A DNA stretch of 54,386 nt, taken from Gammaproteobacteria bacterium (lineage in GTDB: Bacteria; Pseudomonadota; Gammaproteobacteria; UWMA-0217). Under the pieces are notes generated by a model. It did not search any database, was not told the DNA's origin, and was given only the letters and a program-made list of their open reading frames with translations. This document shows, piece by piece, positions 50,636 to 54,386 of the stretch. The translations under genes were made by a program, and so were the position numbers. Each line of letters opens with the position of its first letter. Position 1 is the first letter of the stretch. The stretch lies in contig JALSHZ010000121.1 of assembly GCA_026981985.1 (NCBI GenBank), positions 81,168 through 135,553 of the forward strand, in the 5' to 3' direction.

Positions 50636-51279
50636 CACGCTTGTCCATCCCATGAAATAAAGTTGCGAAGCAGTTGCAATCCGGCGTCGGCGCTCTTTTC
50701 GGGGTGGCTTTGCAGCGCAAAGACGTTGTCCCGGGCGATTGCCGAAGTGAAGGTGACGCCGTAGTCGGTCTCCCCGGCGGTGAGCGTCGGGTCGGCGGGC
50801 GTCACGTAGTAGCTGTGTACAAAGTAGAAATGGCTGTCGTCGTGAATCCCTTTGAACAGCGGGTGGCCTTGCTGCACTTCGCGGATCGTGTTCCAGCCCA
50901 TGTGTGGCACTTTCAGACGCTCGGCGTGGAAGCTGTCGGGAAAACGTCTGACCTCGCCTTCGAACAGATTGAGCAGATCGGTGCCGCCGTTTTCCTCACT
51001 GTGCGTCATCAGCACTTGCAAGCCCATGCAGACGCCAAGGAACGGCTTGGTTTTCAACGCCTCGGCGACGACTTCGTCCATGCCGGTGTTGCGTAGCGCC
51101 TGCATGCAGTCGCGTGCCGCGCCCTGACCGGGGAAGACGACGTGATCAGCCGCCGCGACCACCTCCGGTTTGTCGGTGAGCAGAATGTCGGCCTTGTTAT
51201 CGGCGACGAATTCCAGCGCCTTGACGACCGAGCGCAGATTGCCCATGCCGTAGTCGATCACAGCGATTTTTTGTGTCAC
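50635..51279 (-). CDS. hisH: Imidazole glycerol phosphate synthase, glutamine amidotransferase subunit
   Basis: 214-residue class I glutaminase that supplies ammonia to HisF. The triad is intact: Cys in LGVCMGLQ, His and Glu in LQSHPEKS. The oxyanion strand is [11 protein letters not shown]. It overlaps hisB by 4 bp and hisA by 1 base. Comparison with the Ser-containing amidotransferase at 16546 shows what an intact nucleophile looks like in this genome. Confidence 0.97.
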   Translation of the reverse strand: MTQKIAVIDYGMGNLRSVVKALEFVADNKADILLTDKPEVVAAADHVVFPGQGAARDCMQALRNTGMDEVVAEALKTKPFLGVCMGLQVLMTHSEENGGTDLLNLFEGEVRRFPDSFHAERLKVPHMGWNTIREVQQGHPLFKGIHDDSHFYFVHSYYVTPADPTLTAGETDYGVTFTSAIARDNVFALQSHPEKSADAGLQLLRNFISWDGQA

Positions 51280-51869
51280 AGCGTTCCCTTGGTCGATGGC
51301 ATCATGCCTTGCATGCGGGGGTCGGCGGCGGCGGCCATGCGCAGCGCACGGCCAAAGGCCTTGAAGATGGTCTCGGCTATGTGGTGCGCGTTGCGACCGC
51401 GCAGATTGTCGATGTGCAGGGTGGCGCCCGCGTGATTGACGAAGCCCTGGAAGAATTCAAGGATCAAATCCACATCGAAGCTGCCGATCATGCCGCGCGG
51501 GTACTCGACGTGGTATTCCAGTCCCGGACGGCCCGAGAAGTCGATCACTACCCGCGACAGCGCCTCGTCCAGCGGCACATAGGCATGGCCATAGCGCACC
51601 AGCCCCTTCTTGTCGCCCAGCGCCTCGGCAAACGCTTGACCGAGCGTGATGCCAATGTCCTCAACGGTGTGGTGGGCGTCGATGTGCAGATCGCCCTTGG
51701 CGCTGATGTCGATGTCGATCAACCCGTGGCGGGCAATCTGGTCGATCATGTGCTCCAGAAACGGCACCCCGGTATCGAACCGGGCGGTGCCTTTGCCGTC
51801 GAGGTCGATGGTGACGGTGATCTGGGTTTCGAGCGTATTGCGCTCGATCGTTGCAGTGCGTGAATTCAT
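51276..51869 (-). CDS. hisB: Imidazoleglycerol-phosphate dehydratase
   Basis: 197-residue single-domain dehydratase (not the bifunctional HisB of enteric bacteria). Mn2+-binding His/Glu motifs are seen in [23 protein letters not shown] and [12 protein letters not shown]. The catalysed step converts imidazole glycerol phosphate to imidazole acetol phosphate. It is 21 bp downstream of dtd. Confidence 0.97.
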   Translation of the reverse strand: MNSRTATIERNTLETQITVTIDLDGKGTARFDTGVPFLEHMIDQIARHGLIDIDISAKGDLHIDAHHTVEDIGITLGQAFAEALGDKKGLVRYGHAYVPLDEALSRVVIDFSGRPGLEYHVEYPRGMIGSFDVDLILEFFQGFVNHAGATLHIDNLRGRNAHHIAETIFKAFGRALRMAAAADPRMQGMMPSTKGTL

Positions 51870-51890
51870 GGGCGCTATGATGCCAGAGAA

Positions 51891-52328
51891 TCAGACCTGC
51901 AACCAGAATGTGGCCGGCCCGTCGTTGACGAGATGAACCTGCATGTCGGCGCCGAATTGGCCGCTGGCGACTTGCCCATGTTGCGCCCGTGCCTGGGCCA
52001 GCAGATGGTCGAACAGACGTTCACCGAGTGCTGGTGGCGCTGCCGGGTCGAAGCTGGGGCGGCGGCCCTTGCGGGTGTCGGCAGTGAGCGTGAACTGGGG
52101 CACCAGCAGCAGACCGCCGTCGATGTCATGCAGCGAAAGGTTCATGCGGCCTTGTTCGTCTTCGAAGATCCGATAACCCAGCAGGCGTTCCAGCAGGCGG
52201 TCGGCGCGTGAGGCGTCATCCTCCTTCTCGACACCGACGAGTACCAGCAGACCGCGGTCGATCTCGCCGACCGTCTCGCCGTCGATATCGACCCGGGCTT
52301 GGGTGACGCGCTGGAGCAAGCCGATCAT
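51891..52328 (-). CDS. dtd: D-aminoacyl-tRNA deacylase
   Basis: 145-residue enzyme that hydrolyses D-aminoacyl-tRNA (for example D-Tyr) to recycle mischarged tRNA. The catalytic-site motif SQF-like is [17 protein letters not shown], and the second cross-subunit motif is [16 protein letters not shown] 52328 ([13 protein letters not shown]) is the standard start; a longer frame to 52667 lies inside pip. It overlaps the pip stop by 4 bp. Confidence 0.95.
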   Translation of the reverse strand: MIGLLQRVTQARVDIDGETVGEIDRGLLVLVGVEKEDDASRADRLLERLLGYRIFEDEQGRMNLSLHDIDGGLLLVPQFTLTADTRKGRRPSFDPAAPPALGERLFDHLLAQARAQHGQVASGQFGADMQVHLVNDGPATFWLQV

Positions 52329-53254
52329 CCCAGTGTTCTCGCCAGCAGGTCGGTTTGATGTACCAGCGCCTTCATGATGCCCGGCTCCATCGCCGAGTGA
52401 CCGGCCCCGGCGACGATGGTCAATTGTGACTGCGGCCAGGCCCGGTGTAGCTGCCAGGCTTGCTCCAACGGGCAGACGCAGTCGTAGCGGCCATGAATGA
52501 TATAGCCGGGAACGTCCCGCAGCAGCGGCGTGTCGTTGAGAATCTGGCCGGGGCGCAAAAAGCAGTCGTTGCTGAAGTAGTGGCACTCGATCCGCGCCAT
52601 GTTCAGTGCGTGCGGCATGTCGTCGTCGTGTGCGCTGTACTGCATCACCGAGCTGCGCATCTCCCACTGGGTCCAGGCCATTGCAGCGCGCATCCGCGCC
52701 ACCTCATCCTCGCCCGTCAGGCGGCGATGATAGGCGGCGATCATGTTGTTGCGCTCCTCATTTGGAATCGGTGCCAGGAAATCCTGCCAGTAATCTGGGA
52801 ACAATCGGCTGGCACCATCCTGGTAGAACCACTGGATGTCCTGCGGGCGGCACAGAAAGATGCCCCGCAACACCAGCGCCAGCACCAGCTCGGGGTGACG
52901 CTGCGCATACAGCAGCGCCAGGCTGGAACCCCAGGAGCCGCCAAACAGCATCCAGCGACGGATATTGAGATGTTTGCGGATCTTCTCGATGTCAGCCAGC
53001 AGATGCTCGGTTGTATTCGCCTCCACCGACGCGGCCGGCCGTGACTGCCCGGCACCCCGCTGATCGAAGATAATAATGTGATACCGCTCCGGATCGAAAA
53101 ACCGCCGCAGCACCGGCGTGCTTCCCGCCCCCGGCCCACCGTGCAGCACCAGCACCGGAATGCCCCCAGGCGTACCCGTTTGCTCCAGATAGAGCGAATG
53201 CCCATCCCCCACATCGAGAAGCTGGGTATCGAAAGGCTTGATCTTGGGGTACAT
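52325..53254 (-). CDS. pip: Proline iminopeptidase
   Basis: 309-residue alpha/beta-hydrolase that releases N-terminal proline from peptides (peptidase family S33). Oxyanion-hole motif LHGGPGAG, nucleophile elbow GGSWGSS, Asp in HGRYDCVCP and His in GAGHSAME. This is the first gene of the leftward run to tatC. Its start at 53254 lies 286 bp from the neighbouring rightward gene, in a region that must hold its promoter. Confidence 0.94.
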   Translation of the reverse strand: MYPKIKPFDTQLLDVGDGHSLYLEQTGTPGGIPVLVLHGGPGAGSTPVLRRFFDPERYHIIIFDQRGAGQSRPAASVEANTTEHLLADIEKIRKHLNIRRWMLFGGSWGSSLALLYAQRHPELVLALVLRGIFLCRPQDIQWFYQDGASRLFPDYWQDFLAPIPNEERNNMIAAYHRRLTGEDEVARMRAAMAWTQWEMRSSVMQYSAHDDDMPHALNMARIECHYFSNDCFLRPGQILNDTPLLRDVPGYIIHGRYDCVCPLEQAWQLHRAWPQSQLTIVAGAGHSAMEPGIMKALVHQTDLLARTLG

Positions 53255-53525
53255 CGCAGCGTCCGGAGTGAAGGGGGAGAGTCAATTCACCAGAGAATCA
53301 CGTTGGGGTCAAGTGGCTTTGCTCGGCCCGTGCCTGGGGCAGCCAATTGCCCCGGGCTTGTTGTCATCACCCGTTGGCTGTGTGGGCACAGCGTGCACGC
53401 CATCGCCTCGTGACTGGTACCACTGCCACGTTATTAGCCTGAATGCTGAAGCCGTATTATGCAGTAACGTAGGCCTGACATCTCTGTCGGTTGCCTGAGG
53501 TGGTGATTAATTGTGACTGCATATG

Positions 53526-53534
53526 TGCTATCAT
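53526..53534 (+). promoter_or_regulatory. Extended -10 element close to the PIN toxin start
   Basis: TGCTATCAT fits TGnTATAAT with one change in the hexamer. It ends 6 bases before ATG 53541, so transcription would begin at or near the start codon and the mRNA could be leaderless. No ribosome-binding site precedes the ATG. A -35 is not clear. The remaining 53255-53525 contains nothing else I recognise. Confidence 0.35.
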
Positions 53535-53540
53535 TATGCC

Positions 53541-53954
53541 ATGACTGATACGGTAGTTATTGATACAAGCGTACTTATCAGTGCCCAGGGGCCTAATCGA
53601 GAAATCATAAGAAGGTGTCTCTTGGGCGAGTATAATCCTGTGATGAGTAATGCCTTGTTTCAAGAGTACGAAGATGTGAGCAAACGAGAAAACGTTCTTG
53701 ATATTTGCCCATTATCGCAAAAGGAAGTTTTGGAGTTACTTCATTCCTTCTATAGCGTTTGTCGCTGGGTTCCCATTTACTATTTATGGCGTCCGAATAT
53801 TGTTGATGAAGGTGATAATTTTTTAATTGAGCTTGCTCTCGCAGGCAATGCGACGCACATCATTACTAATAACATTCGTGATTTACTAAATGCTGAGTTG
53901 GAATTTCCCGGCTTAAAAATCTTAACCCCTGAAACAATATTGCAAGGTGAATGA
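53541..53954 (+). CDS. PIN-domain toxin, putative toxin-antitoxin component
   Basis: A 137-residue PIN protein of the 'putative toxin component, PIN family' type. Asp/Glu residues of the fold: D8 in VVIDTSVLIS, E in LFQEYEDVS, DEGDNFLIELAL, and ITNNIRDLLNAE. ATG 53541 is used because the family begins close to the first Asp strand; an ATG at 53523 is possible. The stop overlaps ATGA just before the antitoxin remnant. It is AT-richer than most of the window, which suggests transfer. Confidence 0.82.
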   Translation: MTDTVVIDTSVLISAQGPNREIIRRCLLGEYNPVMSNALFQEYEDVSKRENVLDICPLSQKEVLELLHSFYSVCRWVPIYYLWRPNIVDEGDNFLIELALAGNATHIITNNIRDLLNAELEFPGLKILTPETILQGE

Positions 53955-53955
53955 T

Positions 53956-54078
53956 ATGGCAACGTTAACCATCCGGATACCTGATGATAAACACGGCCGC
54001 CTGAAAGCATTGGCTCAACATCGGCATGTGAGCGTTGTCGATTTGTGGAGTCGTGGTTTCATAACCTTTTACGCATAA
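53956..54078 (+). pseudogene. Truncated ribbon-helix-helix antitoxin remnant
   Basis: A 40-residue frame. MATLTIRIPDDKHGRLKALA followed by QHRHVSV matches the N-terminal DNA-binding part of RHH antitoxins that pair with PIN toxins. The expected continuation (a helix near NKLIEELS and a toxin-binding tail) is replaced by an unrelated sequence ending at 54076-54078, just before the inverted-repeat element. A functional antitoxin is therefore unlikely unless elsewhere. It is 1 bp from the toxin stop, in toxin-first order. Confidence 0.65.
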
Positions 54079-54083
54079 CAAAT

Positions 54084-54218
54084 TATTATGACGTTTCTCG
54101 ATAACTCCCTTCCCAAACCGGTCGAAGCTCGCTTCGGCTAGCTCAAGCCCCATGCTGTCGAAGGTCCCCTAACCCGATAACGGTTTGATGCAAGTAGTTA
54201 TCGAGAAACCGCATAATA
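54084..54218. mobile_element. 135-bp element with 23-bp terminal inverted repeats (MITE-like)
   Basis: Left end TATTATGACG...GATAACT (54084-54106) and right end (54196-54218) match as inverted repeats at 21 of 23 positions; both contain TTTCTCGATAACT. An inner inverted pair (AAACCG...CGGTTT) is present. There is no open frame. It abuts the truncated antitoxin and may mark the insertion that broke it. Confidence 0.65.
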
Positions 54219-54281
54219 TACCATGCTCTCTACATCCTCCATTCTAGAGGGTGCTATCGGCTCAGGGCGAGCGCATATAAA

Positions 54282-54386
54282 TCAACGTGAAAATAATACC
54301 TTAGCGCGGTAGTTATCATCCCATGCAGCTTTGCGGCGCTTTTTTGCCAGGCTCAACGCAGATGGCTCCCGCTCAAACAGGTTCAT
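54282..54386 (-). CDS. Possible partial reading frame at window edge
   Basis: Reading leftward from the right edge, a 34-residue frame (MNLFEREPSALSLAKKRRKA, then AWDDNYRAKVLFSR) ends at the stop 54282-54284. It is open to the edge, so the true start may lie beyond. The composition (basic, helix-forming) is protein-like but I do not recognise it. The stretch 54219-54281 between this and the inverted-repeat element contains no gene. Confidence 0.3.
   Translation of the reverse strand: MNLFEREPSALSLAKKRRKAAWDDNYRAKVLFSR

Overview
The window is bacterial chromosome, moderately GC-rich and densely coded, almost certainly from a gammaproteobacterium. The evidence is the house-keeping content and order: rpe, pyrE, a pip-dtd-hisB-hisH-hisA-hisF-hisE run leading into tatA-tatB-tatC, gpmI, selO, a tRNA-Ser(CGA) very like E. 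coli serU, a DUF4124 protein and a GlyGly-CTERM protein. A Chromatiales-like or other free-living lineage would fit, but genus cannot be read from the sequence. No rRNA operon, CRISPR array, prophage or intact insertion sequence was seen.

Layout. 1-5660: the 5' part of rpe, a DUF4124 protein, a TauE-like exporter, pyrE, an unknown helical protein, and a znuA-znuC-znuB-type metal ABC operon. 5661-13763: a polysaccharide deacetylase with a GNAT-type acyltransferase, a CbbY-like phosphatase, two exported proteins with papain-like (NlpC/P60-type) features flanking a PIN toxin-antitoxin pair, and a Crp/Fnr regulator with an FNR-like cysteine set. 13969-21277: an RND efflux system (outer-membrane lipoprotein, adaptor, pump). 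Its adaptor and pump are separated by a glutamine-amidotransferase-like gene with serine in the nucleophile position and by a FetB-type permease.

21312-33397 is the least ordinary part. It holds an Hpt protein, a 1775-residue protein with two alpha/beta-hydrolase domains and a caspase-like CHAT domain, a nucleotidyltransferase beside an archaeal-type S-adenosylmethionine synthetase, and a tRNA-Ser gene. The tRNA gene is followed by tandem copies of its own 3' end, each associated with a terminator-like hairpin, an arrangement resembling the E. coli tyrT/rtT locus. Next comes a translationally coupled pair of dynamin-like GTPases.

33485-45968: an exported CAP-like protein with a GlyGly-CTERM tail, an SLC13-type and a SulP-type anion transporter, a 65-residue protein coupled to a membrane-spanning SMC/Rad50-like ATPase, a rhodanese operon, gpmI and selO. 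46085-53254: one long leftward run from pip through the histidine genes to tatABC. A MntA/HepT toxin-antitoxin pair sits between hisE and tatA, and a 184-bp palindromic element splits that pair. The last kilobase is AT-richer: a PIN toxin, an antitoxin cut short beside a small inverted-repeat element, and a possible partial reading frame.

The strongest leads for undescribed biology are the CHAT/double-hydrolase protein, the archaeal-type SAM synthetase with its nucleotidyltransferase, the tRNA-Ser repeat array, and the membrane SMC-like ATPase with its small partner.
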